Positions 17,158 through 26,349 of a stretch of DNA of 64,000 nt are shown piece by piece (position 1 is the stretch's first letter; the number at the start of each line of letters is the position of its first letter). Source of the stretch: Streptomyces sp. NBC_01551 (GTDB lineage: Bacteria; Actinomycetota; Actinomycetes; Streptomycetales; Streptomycetaceae); the NCBI RefSeq assembly GCF_026339935.1, contig NZ_JAPEPX010000001.1, positions 4,707,501 through 4,771,500 of the forward strand, read 5' to 3'. Made by a program: the position numbers and the translations under genes. Below the pieces are notes generated by a model, which was not told the origin of the DNA, made no database searches, and was given only the letters and a program-made list of their open reading frames with translations.

Positions 17158-18936
17158 GTGACTACCCATCGCACGTCGAAGCGCAGACTGGCCGCCGGCA
17201 CGGCCGTCGTGCTCGCGGCCATGCTGACCGCGACCGCCTGTGGCGGCGACGACACCAAGAAGGACGAGGGCAAGGCCGGCGCCAGCGGCTTCAACGCGGG
17301 TATCGGCAAGGTCGCCAACGCGTCGGACAAGAAGGGCGGCGAGCTCAAGTTCGTCGGTACCCAGGAAGCCGACTCGTGGGACCCGCAGCGCGGTTACTAC
17401 GGCTTCATGTGGGACTTCGCCCGCTACTACACCCGCCAGCTGGTCAGCTTCAAGCCGGCCCCCGGTGGTGAGAGCACCGAGCTCGTTCCCGACCTCGCCG
17501 CAGGCAAGGCCGAGATCAGCGACGGCGGCAAGACCTACAAGTACACCCTGAAGGACAACGTGACCTGGGAGGACGGCTCGCCCGTCACCGCCCAGGACAT
17601 CAAGTACGGCATCGAGCGCACCTGGGCCCAGGACGTCATCTCCGGCGGCCCGGTCTACCTGATGCAGGTCCTCGACCCGAAGACCGAGTACAAGGGTCCG
17701 TACAAGGACGAGACCCCGGACAAGCTCGGCCTCAAGGCGATCGAGACCCCGGACGCGAAGACCATCGTCTTCAAGCTCCCGCAGCCCAACGGCGACTTCG
17801 AGCAGATGCTCGCCATGCCGGCCGCGAGCCCGGTCAAGAAGGAGAAGGACACCGCGGCCAAGTACGGCCTGAAGCCCTTCTCCAACGGCCCGTACAAGAT
17901 CGACTCGTACGAGCCCAACAAGGTCATGAAGCTCTCGCGCAACGAGAACTGGAAGCCCGAGTCGGACACCATCCGCAAGGCGCTCCCGGACTCCATCTCG
18001 GTCACGTTCATGGCGAACGCGGACGACATGGACAAGCGCCTGATGAACGGCGAGTTCGACCTCGACATCAACGCGACCGGCATCGGCCAGGCGGCCCGCG
18101 CCACCGCGCTGAAGGACCACAAGGCGAACCTGGACAACGGCCAGACCGGCTTCATCCGCTACGCGGTCTTCCCGCAGACGGTCGCCCCGTTCGACAACAT
18201 CGACTGCCGCAAGGCCGTCATCTACGCGGCCGACCACAAGTCGCTGCAGACCGCCCGCGGCGGCCCGCAGGCCGGTGGCGACATCGCCCCCAACATGCTG
18301 CCGCTGGGTGTCAAGGGCTCCGACGCCTCCTACGACCCGTACGAGGTCCTGAAGAACGACGGCAAGCCGAACGTCGAGAAGGCCAAGGAGCACCTCAAGG
18401 CCTGCGGCAAGCCCGAGGGCTTCAAGACCACCATCGCGGTCCGCAACAACAAGCCGGTCGAGGTCGCCACGGCCGTCTCGCTGCAGAACGCCCTGAAGCA
18501 GGTCGGCATCGAGGCCGAGGTCGACCAGTTCGACGGCGCCCAGACCTCCGGGATCATCGGTTCGCCGAAGGTCGTCAAGGAGAAGGGCTACGGCATCATC
18601 ATCATGGGCTGGGGCGCCGACTTCCCGACCGGTCAGGGCTTCTCCCAGCCGCTGGTCGACGGCCGCTTCATCCTGCAGAGCGGTAACAACAACTTCTCCG
18701 AGCTGAACGACCCGGCGGTCAACGGCCTGTTCGACCAGGCCATCGCGGAGACGGACCCGGCCAAGGCCGGCGACATCTACAAGCAGATGAACCAGAAGGT
18801 CTCCGAGGCCGCGGTCTACCTGCCCTTCGTCTACGACAAGACGATCACTTGGCGCAGCACCCGGCTGACGAACGCCTACACCTCCGACGCCTACAACGGC
18901 CGGTACGACTACGCCTCCCTCGGCGTCGTCAAGTAG
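17158..18936 (+). CDS. Extracellular peptide-binding lipoprotein (family 5 solute-binding protein)
   Basis: 592 residues. A lipoprotein signal peptide ends in the lipobox LTATACGG, so Cys25 or so should be lipidated. The family 5 fold is shown by PDLAAGKAEISDGGKTYKYTLKDNVTWEDGSPVTAQDI, FKLPQPNGDFEQML, and the C-terminal EAAVYLPFVYDKTI. It delivers oligopeptides or a related ligand to the permease pair. GTG start with ACGGAGGG upstream. Codon use is strongly biased towards C/G-ending codons, consistent with high expression. A hairpin just downstream may raise its level relative to the permeases. Confidence 0.94.
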   Translation: MTTHRTSKRRLAAGTAVVLAAMLTATACGGDDTKKDEGKAGASGFNAGIGKVANASDKKGGELKFVGTQEADSWDPQRGYYGFMWDFARYYTRQLVSFKPAPGGESTELVPDLAAGKAEISDGGKTYKYTLKDNVTWEDGSPVTAQDIKYGIERTWAQDVISGGPVYLMQVLDPKTEYKGPYKDETPDKLGLKAIETPDAKTIVFKLPQPNGDFEQMLAMPAASPVKKEKDTAAKYGLKPFSNGPYKIDSYEPNKVMKLSRNENWKPESDTIRKALPDSISVTFMANADDMDKRLMNGEFDLDINATGIGQAARATALKDHKANLDNGQTGFIRYAVFPQTVAPFDNIDCRKAVIYAADHKSLQTARGGPQAGGDIAPNMLPLGVKGSDASYDPYEVLKNDGKPNVEKAKEHLKACGKPEGFKTTIAVRNNKPVEVATAVSLQNALKQVGIEAEVDQFDGAQTSGIIGSPKVVKEKGYGIIIMGWGADFPTGQGFSQPLVDGRFILQSGNNNFSELNDPAVNGLFDQAIAETDPAKAGDIYKQMNQKVSEAAVYLPFVYDKTITWRSTRLTNAYTSDAYNGRYDYASLGVVK

Positions 18937-19027
18937 TCCCCTCGTCAGACCAGTCAGTTCGCCAATATCAGTTCCAGTGCCACACCCGCTAGGCACGAAG
19001 GGCAGGTGATGGCCGCGGTTCCGGCTT

Positions 19028-19056
19028 GGGGGCGTCCTCCAGAAGAGGGCGCCCCC
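19028..19056 (+). terminator. Intra-operon hairpin after the binding-protein gene
   Basis: GGGGGCGTCCTC and GAGGGCGCCCCC form a 12-bp stem with one G-U pair and a 5-base loop. Located in the 143-bp gap between binding protein and permease B, it may stabilise the upstream 3' end or attenuate downstream genes. Confidence 0.7.
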
Positions 19057-19079
19057 GGGCCGCAGCCAGGCCGAGCGCA

Positions 19080-20078
19080 GTGCTTGCATATCTCATCCGG
19101 CGGTTCTTCGCCGTCATCGTCATGCTGTTGGTCATCACGCTGGTGACCTTCGGAATCTTCTTCCTCTTCCCGAAGATGATCGGGACGGATCCGGCGCTCT
19201 ACTTCGTCGGAAAGCAGTCCGACCCCGCCGCCATCGAGGGCATCCGGCAGAAGATGGGTCTCGACGACCCGATCCTCGTCCAGTTCGGCAAGTTCGTCGT
19301 CGGTCTGGTGGCGGGTCGCACGTACGCCAACGGCTCCGACGTCACGCAATGCGCCGCGCCCTGCTTCGGTTACTCCTTCAAGACCGAGCAGGAGGTGTGG
19401 CCGCTGCTGACCGACTGGCTGCCCGTCACCCTCTCGCTCGCCGCCGGCGCCGTCGTCCTGTGGGTCATCGGCGGTGTCGCCACCGGCGTCATCTCCGCCC
19501 TCAAGCGCGGTACCGTGCTGGACCGTTCGGCGATGGGCATCGCCCTGGCCGGCGTCTCCCTCCCCATCTACTTCACGGGCATGCTCGCCATCGCCCTCTT
19601 CTCCGACCAGCTCGGCTGGTTCGGGCGGCCCGAGGCGACCTTCGCCGCGGACCCGGGCAAGTGGTTCGGCGGCATGATCCTGCCGTGGGTCTCGCTCGCC
19701 TTCCTGTACGCCGCGATGTACGCGCGGCTCACCCGCGCGACGATGCTCGAAGTGCTCAACGAGGACTACATCCGCACCGCGCGCGCCAAGGGCCTGACGG
19801 AACCCGTCGTCATCGGCAAGCACGCGATGCGCTCGACCATGACGCCGATCCTCACCGTCCTGGGCCTGGACCTCGGCGCCCTGATGGGCGGCGCCGTCCT
19901 GACCGAGTACACGTTCTCGCTGCACGGGCTCGGCTACAGCGCGGTCCGCGCGATCAGCGACCACGACCTGCCGGTCATCCTGGGCATCACCTTGATCTCC
20001 GCCTTCTTCGTGGTCGCGGCGAACCTCGTCGTGGACCTCCTGTACGCGGTGATCGACCCCCGAGTGAGGCTGTCATGA
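19080..20078 (+). CDS. Peptide ABC transporter permease, DppB/OppB type
   Basis: 332 residues. It begins with the canonical LAYLIRRFFAVIVMLLVITLVTF helix and has the ATPase-contact loop DYIRTARAKGLTEPVVIGKHAMRS, then GALMGGAVLTEYTFSLHGLG, as in OppB proteins. Six membrane segments are visible. The GTG at 19080 gives the family-typical N-terminus; upstream in-frame codons lie inside the intra-operon hairpin. A short insert with two Cys (TQCAAPCFGYS, residues about 83-93) lies in the periplasmic loop. Its stop overlaps the next ATG (ATGA). Confidence 0.93.
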   Translation: MLAYLIRRFFAVIVMLLVITLVTFGIFFLFPKMIGTDPALYFVGKQSDPAAIEGIRQKMGLDDPILVQFGKFVVGLVAGRTYANGSDVTQCAAPCFGYSFKTEQEVWPLLTDWLPVTLSLAAGAVVLWVIGGVATGVISALKRGTVLDRSAMGIALAGVSLPIYFTGMLAIALFSDQLGWFGRPEATFAADPGKWFGGMILPWVSLAFLYAAMYARLTRATMLEVLNEDYIRTARAKGLTEPVVIGKHAMRSTMTPILTVLGLDLGALMGGAVLTEYTFSLHGLGYSAVRAISDHDLPVILGITLISAFFVVAANLVVDLLYAVIDPRVRLS

Positions 20079-21187
20079 CCGATATGACCAAAGGCGCCGC
20101 GACGGGCGCCCTGAACGAGCCCGTCCCGGGCGGCGCCCCGGCCCCGGCCGGCGCCTTCCTGGAGGTCCGCGACCTCAAGGTGCACTTCCCGACCGAGGAC
20201 GGCCTGGTCAAGTCCGTCGACGGGCTCACCTTCAGCCTGGAGAAGGGCAAGACCCTCGGCATCGTGGGCGAGTCCGGCTCCGGGAAGTCGGTCACCTCGC
20301 TGGGCATCATGGGCCTGCACCGCGTCGGCCAGTACGGCCGCCAGCGGGCCCGGATCTCCGGTGAGATCTGGCTCAACGGCAAGGAACTGCTCTCCGCGGA
20401 CGAGGACGAGGTGCGCAAGCTGCGCGGCCGGGAGATCGCGATGATCTTCCAGGACCCGCTGTCCGCGATGCACCCGTACTTCACCGTCGGCAAGCAGATC
20501 GCCGAGGCGTACCGGGTCCACAACAACGTCGACAAGAAGGCCGCCCGCAAGCGGGCCGTCGACCTCCTCGACCGCGTCGGCATCCCCGAGCCGCACAAGC
20601 GGGTCGACAGCTACCCGCACGAGTTCTCCGGCGGCATGCGCCAGCGCGCGATGATCGCGATGGCGCTGGTCAACAACCCCGAGCTGCTCATCGCGGACGA
20701 GCCGACCACCGCGCTGGACGTCACCGTCCAGGCGCAGATCCTCGACCTGATCCGCGACCTCCAGCAGGAGTTCGGCTCCGCGGTCATCATGATCACGCAC
20801 GACCTCGGCGTGGTCGCCGAGATGGCCGACGAACTCCTCGTGATGTACGGCGGCCGGTGCGTCGAGCGCGGCTCCGCCGAGAAGGTGTTCTACGAGCCCC
20901 GGCACCCTTACACCTGGGGCCTGCTCGGCTCGATGCCGCGCATCGACCGCGACCAGACCGAGCGCCTGATCCCGGTCAAGGGTTCGCCGCCGAGCCTCAT
21001 CAACATCCCGAGCGGCTGCGCGTTCAACCCGCGCTGCCCGTACGCCGACGTGCCCAAGGGCAACGTCACGCGGACGGTCCGGCCGGAGCTGACGGACGCG
21101 GACGACACCCGCCACTGGTCCGCCTGCCACATGTCGCCACAGGAGCGGACCCGGATCTGGACCGAAGAGATTGCGCCGAAGCTGTGA
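20075..21187 (+). CDS. Peptide ABC transporter ATP-binding protein, DppD/OppD type
   Basis: 370 residues. Walker [10 protein letters not shown]-loop [13 protein letters not shown], signature [16 protein letters not shown], Walker [15 protein letters not shown] and H-loop [12 protein letters not shown] are all intact. The C-terminal oligopeptide-transporter extension has the Cys-rich [12 protein letters not shown] and a further Cys in WSACHMSP, typical of the Fe-S-like domain of this subfamily. ATG overlaps the preceding stop, and the stop overlaps the next GTG. Confidence 0.95.
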   Translation: MTDMTKGAATGALNEPVPGGAPAPAGAFLEVRDLKVHFPTEDGLVKSVDGLTFSLEKGKTLGIVGESGSGKSVTSLGIMGLHRVGQYGRQRARISGEIWLNGKELLSADEDEVRKLRGREIAMIFQDPLSAMHPYFTVGKQIAEAYRVHNNVDKKAARKRAVDLLDRVGIPEPHKRVDSYPHEFSGGMRQRAMIAMALVNNPELLIADEPTTALDVTVQAQILDLIRDLQQEFGSAVIMITHDLGVVAEMADELLVMYGGRCVERGSAEKVFYEPRHPYTWGLLGSMPRIDRDQTERLIPVKGSPPSLINIPSGCAFNPRCPYADVPKGNVTRTVRPELTDADDTRHWSACHMSPQERTRIWTEEIAPKL

Positions 21188-22320
21188 CCGAGACGCCTGA
21201 GAAGTCCGAGAAGCCCGAGACGGGCAAGACGGCCGCGGCCACGGCCACCGTTCCCGCACAGGCCGTGGACTCGCCCGAGCCGTTGCTCAAGGTGACCGGG
21301 CTGGTCAAGCACTTCCCGATCCACAAGGGGCTGCTGCGCAGGCAGGCCGGCGCGGTCAAGGCCGTGGACGGCATCGACTTCGACGTCCGGCGCGGTGAGA
21401 CGCTCGGCATCGTCGGCGAGTCCGGCTGCGGCAAGTCGACCATGGGCCGGCTGATCACCCGGCTGCTGGAGCCGACCGGCGGCACCATCGAGTTCGAGGG
21501 CAAGGACATCACGCACCTCGGGGTGGCGGGCATGCGCCCGCTGCGCCGCGACGTGCAGATGATCTTCCAGGACCCGTACGGCTCGCTGAACCCGCGCCAC
21601 ACGGTGGGCACCATCGTCAGCGCCCCCTTCAAGCTCCAGGGGGTCACCCCCGAGGGCGGCCTGAAGGCGGAGGTCCAGCGGCTGCTCTCGCTGGTGGGCC
21701 TGAACCCGGAGCACTACAACCGCTACCCGCACGAATTCTCGGGCGGCCAGCGGCAGCGCATCGGCATCGCGCGGGCGCTGGCGCTGAAGCCGAAGCTGGT
21801 GGTGGCGGACGAGCCCGTCTCCGCGCTGGACGTGTCCATCCAGGCCCAGGTGGTCAACCTGCTGGACGACCTCCAGCAGGAGCTCGGCCTCACGTACGTG
21901 ATCATCGCGCACGACCTGTCGGTCATCCGGCACGTGTCCGACCGGATCGCGGTGATGTACCTCGGCAAGATCGTCGAGTTGGCGGACCGCCAGTCGCTGT
22001 ACGGGGCGCCGATGCACCCGTACACGAACGCGCTGATGTCGGCGGTGCCGGTGCCGGACCCGCGGCGGCGCGGCGCGAAGAGCGGCCGCATCCTGCTCAA
22101 GGGCGACGTGCCGTCGCCGATCTCGCCGCCGAGCGGGTGCCGCTTCCACACCCGGTGCTGGAAGGCGACGGAGATCTGCAAGACGCAGGACCCGCCGCTG
22201 CTGGCGCTGAAGACGGGCCACCAGGTGGCGTGCCACCACCCGGAGAACGCGCCGGACCAGGCCCCGAGCGACAAGGCCCTCCCGGGCGCTTCCGACGCGC
22301 TGGACACGCCGACGCCGTAG
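21184..22320 (+). CDS. Peptide ABC transporter ATP-binding protein, DppF/OppF type
   Basis: 378 residues. Walker [10 protein letters not shown]-loop [17 protein letters not shown], signature [16 protein letters not shown], Walker [16 protein letters not shown]-loop [12 protein letters not shown]. The C-terminal extension has [15 protein letters not shown] and QVACHHPE. A disordered Lys/Glu/Thr-rich N-terminus of about 30 residues precedes the domain. GTG start overlaps the dppD-like stop (GTGA), which fits co-translation. Heterodimer partner of the preceding ATPase. Last gene of the operon; a long palindrome follows. Confidence 0.95.
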   Translation: MTETPEKSEKPETGKTAAATATVPAQAVDSPEPLLKVTGLVKHFPIHKGLLRRQAGAVKAVDGIDFDVRRGETLGIVGESGCGKSTMGRLITRLLEPTGGTIEFEGKDITHLGVAGMRPLRRDVQMIFQDPYGSLNPRHTVGTIVSAPFKLQGVTPEGGLKAEVQRLLSLVGLNPEHYNRYPHEFSGGQRQRIGIARALALKPKLVVADEPVSALDVSIQAQVVNLLDDLQQELGLTYVIIAHDLSVIRHVSDRIAVMYLGKIVELADRQSLYGAPMHPYTNALMSAVPVPDPRRRGAKSGRILLKGDVPSPISPPSGCRFHTRCWKATEICKTQDPPLLALKTGHQVACHHPENAPDQAPSDKALPGASDALDTPTP

Positions 22321-22370
22321 CGGGGCGGGTGCGGGTCCGGGCGCCGTTCGCGGGCGCACGGGTTGCAGGG

Positions 22371-22408
22371 CGTACGGCCCCGGGGATTCGAATCCCCGGG
22401 GCCGTACG
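22371..22408. terminator. 38-bp perfect palindrome, likely operon terminator
   Basis: Every base of the 38-bp stretch pairs with its mirror partner; the centre is TTCGAA and one arm is CGTACGGCCCCGGGGATTC. It starts 50 bases after the transporter operon stop. The centre looks like a tRNA T-arm, but no tRNA surrounds it. Confidence 0.8.
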
Positions 22409-22509
22409 CATGCGTGGCGGGGGTGCGCGGCGCATGCGTGACGGGGTACACGCGTGTGACTCCCGTACGCGCGTGTGGCACAGGGCCGGGCGTACCGGAC
22501 AATGGGCCC

Positions 22510-23166
22510 GTGCCTCACGATCTCTTCCCGCCGGGTATCCAGCACGCCCTGGACCTCGCGGGCATTTTTGTCTTCGCCACAGCCGGTGCGCTCCTCGCCG
22601 TCCGCAAGAACTTCGACGTCTTCGGCATCTGCGTGCTCGCCCTGGTCACCGCCCTGGGCGGTGGGCTCTTCCGCGACCTCGTCATCGGCGCGGTGCCGCC
22701 GGCCGCCTTCGGGGAGCTCAGCTTCTTCGTGACGCCGCTGATAGCGGCGGCGATCGTCTTCTTCCTGCACCCCGAGGTCCAGCGGATCAACCGGGCGATC
22801 AACGTGTTCGACGCGGCCGGCCTCGCGCTGTTCTGCGTCACGGGCACGACCAAGGCGTACCAGTTCGGCCTCGGCCTCACCGCGTCCGCCGCGCTCGGGC
22901 TCGCGACGGCCGTGGGCGGCGGTGTGCTGCGCGACATGCTGGTCAACGAGGTGCCGTCGCTGCTGCGCGACCGGGAGATGTACGCCGTGCCGGCGATCGT
23001 GGGCGCGTCGATGGTCGCCGTGTTCATCGGCATGGGGATGCTGAACCCCCTCACCACCGGGCTCGCGATCATCACGACCTTCGTGCTGCGCATCCTCGCG
23101 ATCCGCTACCACTGGCGGGCGCCGCTGGCCTGGAACCGGCGGTCGGCGGTGGCCGAGGAACCGTAG
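22510..23166 (+). CDS. TRIC-type cation channel family protein (UPF0126)
   Basis: 218 residues and seven hydrophobic helices. Two internal repeats each carry the glycine-rich motif and following Arg-Asp: VTALGGGLFRDLVIG and ATAVGGGVLRDMLVN. This duplicated arrangement defines the prokaryotic TRIC/UPF0126 fold, with characterised members acting as trimeric cation (K+) channels. GTG start at 22510; GACAAT just upstream could be a -10 box, which would leave little or no leader. Physiological role in this organism is unknown. Confidence 0.85.
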   Translation: MPHDLFPPGIQHALDLAGIFVFATAGALLAVRKNFDVFGICVLALVTALGGGLFRDLVIGAVPPAAFGELSFFVTPLIAAAIVFFLHPEVQRINRAINVFDAAGLALFCVTGTTKAYQFGLGLTASAALGLATAVGGGVLRDMLVNEVPSLLRDREMYAVPAIVGASMVAVFIGMGMLNPLTTGLAIITTFVLRILAIRYHWRAPLAWNRRSAVAEEP

Positions 23167-23173
23167 TTTTAGA

Positions 23174-23193
23174 AAGCTACCGCTTAGTAGCTT
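23174..23193. promoter_or_regulatory. Candidate operator: AAGCTAC-N6-GTAGCTT
   Basis: A perfect 7-bp inverted repeat with a 6-base spacer lies 20 bases before the thioesterase ATG, in a short A+T-richer promoter patch. Its size and position suit a TetR- or GntR-type repressor site overlapping the promoter. No cognate regulator gene is adjacent. Confidence 0.55.
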
Positions 23194-23212
23194 CGCGGTG
23201 TACGTTCTTTTC

Positions 23213-24091
23213 ATGTCACACGCAGCAGCCGCATCGGCATCGGCCACCACGAACACGCCCGCGACCATCGGCGACAGTGAGTTCGACCGCGACACCGCCA
23301 TCTCCGCGCGTGCGGACGAGCCCGGGGTGTACGACGCGGAGCTCTCCGCCGGCTGGACGATCATCACCGCCGTCAACGGCGGATACCTGCTGGCCCTGGT
23401 CGGCCGGGCCCTGTCGCAGGCCCTGCCGCACGCCGACCCCTTCACGGTCTCGGCGCACTACCTGAGCGCCTCGGTCCCCGGCCCGGCCGTGATCCGTACG
23501 CAGGTCGTCCGCGCCGGGCGCACGCTGTCCACCGGGCAGGCGTCGCTGTTCCAGTTCGACGAGAACGGCGCCGAGATCGAGCGCATCCGCGTCCTCGCCT
23601 CGTACGGCGACCTCGACGCCCTGCCGGACGACGTGCGCACGACGGCCGTGCCGCCGGCCTTCCCGGCGTACGAGGACTGCCTCGGCGCCGAGGCCGGGCC
23701 GGCCCCGATCCCCGGGAGCTCCGCGATCGTGGACCGGCTCCGGCTGCGGCTGGACCCGGCGACGGCGGGCTGGGCGGTCGGCGCGCCGTCGGGGAAGGGC
23801 GAGATGCGGTCCTGGTTCGAGCTGGCGGACGGCCGCGACGCGGATCCGCTGTCGCTGCTGCTGGTGGTGGACGCGCTGCCGCCGACCGCGTTCGACCTGG
23901 GCCTGGTCGGCTGGGCCCCGACGGTCGAACTCACGACCCACGTCCGCCACCGCCCCGCGCCGGGCCCCCTCCGCGTCGCCATCACCACCCGCAACCTCGC
24001 GGGCGGCTTCCTGGAGGAAGACGCGGAGGTCTGGGACTCGGAAAACCGCCTGGTGGCCCAATCCCGCCAACTGGCCCGCGCCCCTCGCTGA
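23213..24091 (+). CDS. Acyl-CoA thioesterase-like double hot-dog protein
   Basis: 292 residues. After a low-complexity N-terminus (about 25 residues) come two hot-dog halves: AGWTIITAVNGGYLLALVGRAL, SAHYLSASVPGPAVIRTQVVRAGRTLSTGQASLFQ, and a second half with WFELADGRDADPLSLLLVVDALPP and ELTTHVRHRPAPGPLRV. This is the TesB/4HBT-like layout of actinobacterial thioesterase-family proteins. ATG at 23213 has almost no Shine-Dalgarno sequence. The gene is alone, and a palindromic candidate operator lies just upstream. Substrate unknown; a link to fatty-acid or polyketide metabolism is only inferred. Confidence 0.8.
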   Translation: MSHAAAASASATTNTPATIGDSEFDRDTAISARADEPGVYDAELSAGWTIITAVNGGYLLALVGRALSQALPHADPFTVSAHYLSASVPGPAVIRTQVVRAGRTLSTGQASLFQFDENGAEIERIRVLASYGDLDALPDDVRTTAVPPAFPAYEDCLGAEAGPAPIPGSSAIVDRLRLRLDPATAGWAVGAPSGKGEMRSWFELADGRDADPLSLLLVVDALPPTAFDLGLVGWAPTVELTTHVRHRPAPGPLRVAITTRNLAGGFLEEDAEVWDSENRLVAQSRQLARAPR

Positions 24092-24103
24092 CCCCCGGCC
24101 GTG

Positions 24104-24300
24104 TCCAGGGCCCGCCACAGCCGCAGGGGTCCCGGACTTGCCCAGCCGCAGGTGCGGGGTGAGACGCAGGCTCGCCACAGCCGCAGGGTCCGGGGCTTGC
24201 CCCGGGAAACGGTGAAAGGGCGGGGCGGGGAGACGTCCCCCGGGGCGCAGCCCCGGGGCGGCTTCGACCCCGGCAGGGCGCGGCCCGCCTCGGGCAGTGC
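24104..24300. repeat. Noncoding repeat-rich spacer
   Basis: The 347-base gap between the thioesterase and iscS holds GCCACAGCCGCAGGG twice (about 24112 and 24174) with a related GCCGCAGG between, then GCTTGCCCCGGG and GTCCCCCGGGGCGCAGCCCCGGGG, a hairpin-forming segment. It resembles the dispersed repeat material seen elsewhere between Streptomyces genes. I see no gene in it. TAGAAT at 24424 may be the iscS -10 box. Confidence 0.65.
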
Positions 24301-24438
24301 GGTCCGGTGTACCCGGCCGGGTGGCGGCGGAGGCCGACCCGCCGGGGGCGATTCCGGGCCGTCTTGACGAGGGCGGCACCGTTGGGGGCCGAGGCGGGGG
24401 TTCGGGTGGAGCGGGGTGGCTCGTAGAATCGGGGGATC

Positions 24439-25602
24439 ATGGCCTACCTCGACCACGCCGCAACCACTCCGATGCTGCCGGAGGCCGCCGCGGCGATGAC
24501 CGCGCAGTTCGCCGCCACGGGTAACGCGTCCTCCCTCCACGCCGCCGGCCGCCGCGCCCGCCGCACCGTCGAGGAGGCCCGCGAGGCCCTCGCCGAAGCC
24601 CTCGGCGCGCGCCCGAGCGAGGTGGTGTTCACCGCCGGCGGCACTGAGGCCGACAACCTCGCCGTCAAGGGGCTGTACTGGGCCCGCCGCGACGCCGACC
24701 CCGCCCGGACCCGGGTGCTCGCCAGCCCGGTCGAGCACCACGCCGTCCTCGACGCCGTCCACTGGCTCGCGGAGCACGAAGGCGCCCAGGTCGAATACCT
24801 CCCCGTCGACCGCTACGGCCGCGTGCACCCCGAAGCCTTCCGCGACGCGGTCGCCCGAAACCCCGACGACATCGCGCTCGCCACCGTCATGTGGGCCAAC
24901 AACGAGATCGGCACCGTCATGCCGGTCCGGGAACTGGCCGCCGTCGCCGCCGAGTTCGGCATCCCCCTGCACTCCGACGCCGTCCAGGCCTTCGGCCAGC
25001 TCGACGTCCGCTTCGCGGACAGCGGCCTCGCCGCGATGACCGTCAGCGGCCACAAGGTCGGCGGCCCCTACGGCATCGGCGCCCTGCTGCTCGGCCGCGA
25101 CCAGACCCCCGTCCCCGTCCTGCACGGCGGCGGCCAGGAGCGCCACGTCCGCTCCGGCACCCTCGACGTCCCCGCCATCGCCGCCTTCGCGGTGGCCGCC
25201 GTCCTCGCCGCCGAGCGGCGCGAGCGGTTCGCCGCCGAGATCGGCGCCCTGCGCGACGAGCTCGTCGCCGCCGTGCTGCGGGCGGTGCCCGACGCCGTCC
25301 TCGGCGGAGACCCCGCGGGCCGGCTCCCGGCCAACGCCCACTTCAGCTTCCCCGGCTGCGAGGGCGACTCCCTGCTGCTGCTCCTGGACGCCCAGGGCAT
25401 CGAGTGCTCCACCGGCTCCGCCTGCACCGCGGGCGTGGCCCAGCCCAGCCACGTCCTGCTGGCCACCGGCACCGACCCCCAGCTCGCCCGCGGCACCCTG
25501 CGGTTCTCGCTCGGGCACACCTCGACCAAGGAGGACGTCGCCGCCGTGGCCGCCGCCATCGGCCCCGCCGTCGAGCGCGCCCGTACGGCAGGCCTCAGCT
25601 AG
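24439..25602 (+). CDS. iscS: Cysteine desulfurase (IscS/NifS family)
   Basis: 387 residues. PLP enzyme that abstracts sulfur from L-cysteine as a persulfide. N-terminal [12 protein letters not shown] Lys K206 in [15 protein letters not shown] and the catalytic Cys C329 in [12 protein letters not shown] are all present; the extended SACTAG loop is of the IscS type. ATG at 24439 follows a GGGGGA ribosome-binding site, with TAGAAT as a possible -10 box so close that the leader is very short. MnmA at 26350 uses this sulfur in tRNA thiolation. The 3' end overlaps the convergent amidase gene by 8 bp. Confidence 0.95.
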   Translation: MAYLDHAATTPMLPEAAAAMTAQFAATGNASSLHAAGRRARRTVEEAREALAEALGARPSEVVFTAGGTEADNLAVKGLYWARRDADPARTRVLASPVEHHAVLDAVHWLAEHEGAQVEYLPVDRYGRVHPEAFRDAVARNPDDIALATVMWANNEIGTVMPVRELAAVAAEFGIPLHSDAVQAFGQLDVRFADSGLAAMTVSGHKVGGPYGIGALLLGRDQTPVPVLHGGGQERHVRSGTLDVPAIAAFAVAAVLAAERRERFAAEIGALRDELVAAVLRAVPDAVLGGDPAGRLPANAHFSFPGCEGDSLLLLLDAQGIECSTGSACTAGVAQPSHVLLATGTDPQLARGTLRFSLGHTSTKEDVAAVAAAIGPAVERARTAGLS

Positions 25603-26281
25603 TGCTGTGACCGGCGGCCCGGGCCACGGCCAGCGCCTCGCCGACCATGCGGATGTAGCGGTCCCAGTCCCAGTGACGCCCCGGGTCCGTGTGGTCGGCG
25701 CCCGGCACCTCGGAGTGGCCGAGTATGTGTCTGCGGTCCGCCGGTATGTCGTACCTCCGGCAGACGTCGGCCGCCAGCCGCGCCGACGCCTCGTACATCG
25801 CGTCCGTGAAGTCCCTCGGCCGGTCGACGAACCCCACGTGCTCGATGCCGACGCTGCGCTCGTTCATGGAGCGGTTGCCCGAGTGGAACGCGACGTCCAG
25901 CTCGCGCACCATCTGCTCGATGTGCCCGTCCTGGCGGACTATGTAGTGCGCCGACGCCTTGTGCCACGGGTTCTTGAACGCGTCCACCGACGACTCGAAG
26001 CTGCCCTGTGTGACATGCACGACGATCCGGTCGACCCGGTAGTCGTCCGGCCGGTCCGCCAGCCGCCAGTTCGCCGGCGACGCCGACGTCCAGCTCGCGC
26101 CCGCGTGGTCCAGCTCGCCCTCCTTGCGGGGCTTGGACACCCCCGGCATCAGCCACCACGCCCGCCTGATCTCGTCCCGGCCCGCGATCGCCGCCACCGT
26201 GAAGATCCCGAGACCTCCGAACAGCACCGCCCTGCGGGTCCGGTTCGGCGACTTCTTCGCCTTGTTCCCCTGCTCGACCAT
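25595..26281 (-). CDS. Secreted N-acetylmuramoyl-L-alanine amidase (amidase_2)
   Basis: 228 residues from ATG 26281, which has GGGGG eight bases upstream; a GTG at 26290 would add three residues. The N-terminus has a twin-arginine-like [11 protein letters not shown] followed by a hydrophobic stretch, so export by Tat or membrane anchoring is likely. The amidase_2 zinc site can be traced: His in [11 protein letters not shown], His in SVGIEHVGF, and the last ligand region [20 protein letters not shown] is also conserved. It cleaves the stem peptide from muramic acid in peptidoglycan. It is convergent with iscS (8-bp overlap) and divergent from mnmA. Confidence 0.88.
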   Translation of the reverse strand: MVEQGNKAKKSPNRTRRAVLFGGLGIFTVAAIAGRDEIRRAWWLMPGVSKPRKEGELDHAGASWTSASPANWRLADRPDDYRVDRIVVHVTQGSFESSVDAFKNPWHKASAHYIVRQDGHIEQMVRELDVAFHSGNRSMNERSVGIEHVGFVDRPRDFTDAMYEASARLAADVCRRYDIPADRRHILGHSEVPGADHTDPGRHWDWDRYIRMVGEALAVARAAGHSTS

Positions 26282-26349
26282 GTGATCCACCCCCCAGAGC
26301 CGATAACGCGCTGTGACGCCGCGCGGTTCCCCGTACCCTGGAAGGCGCT

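Noticed and set aside
22371..22408. Possible tRNA gene suggested by GGATTCGAATCC
   Set aside because: The sequence is a perfect palindrome. No acceptor, D or anticodon arm can be drawn around it.
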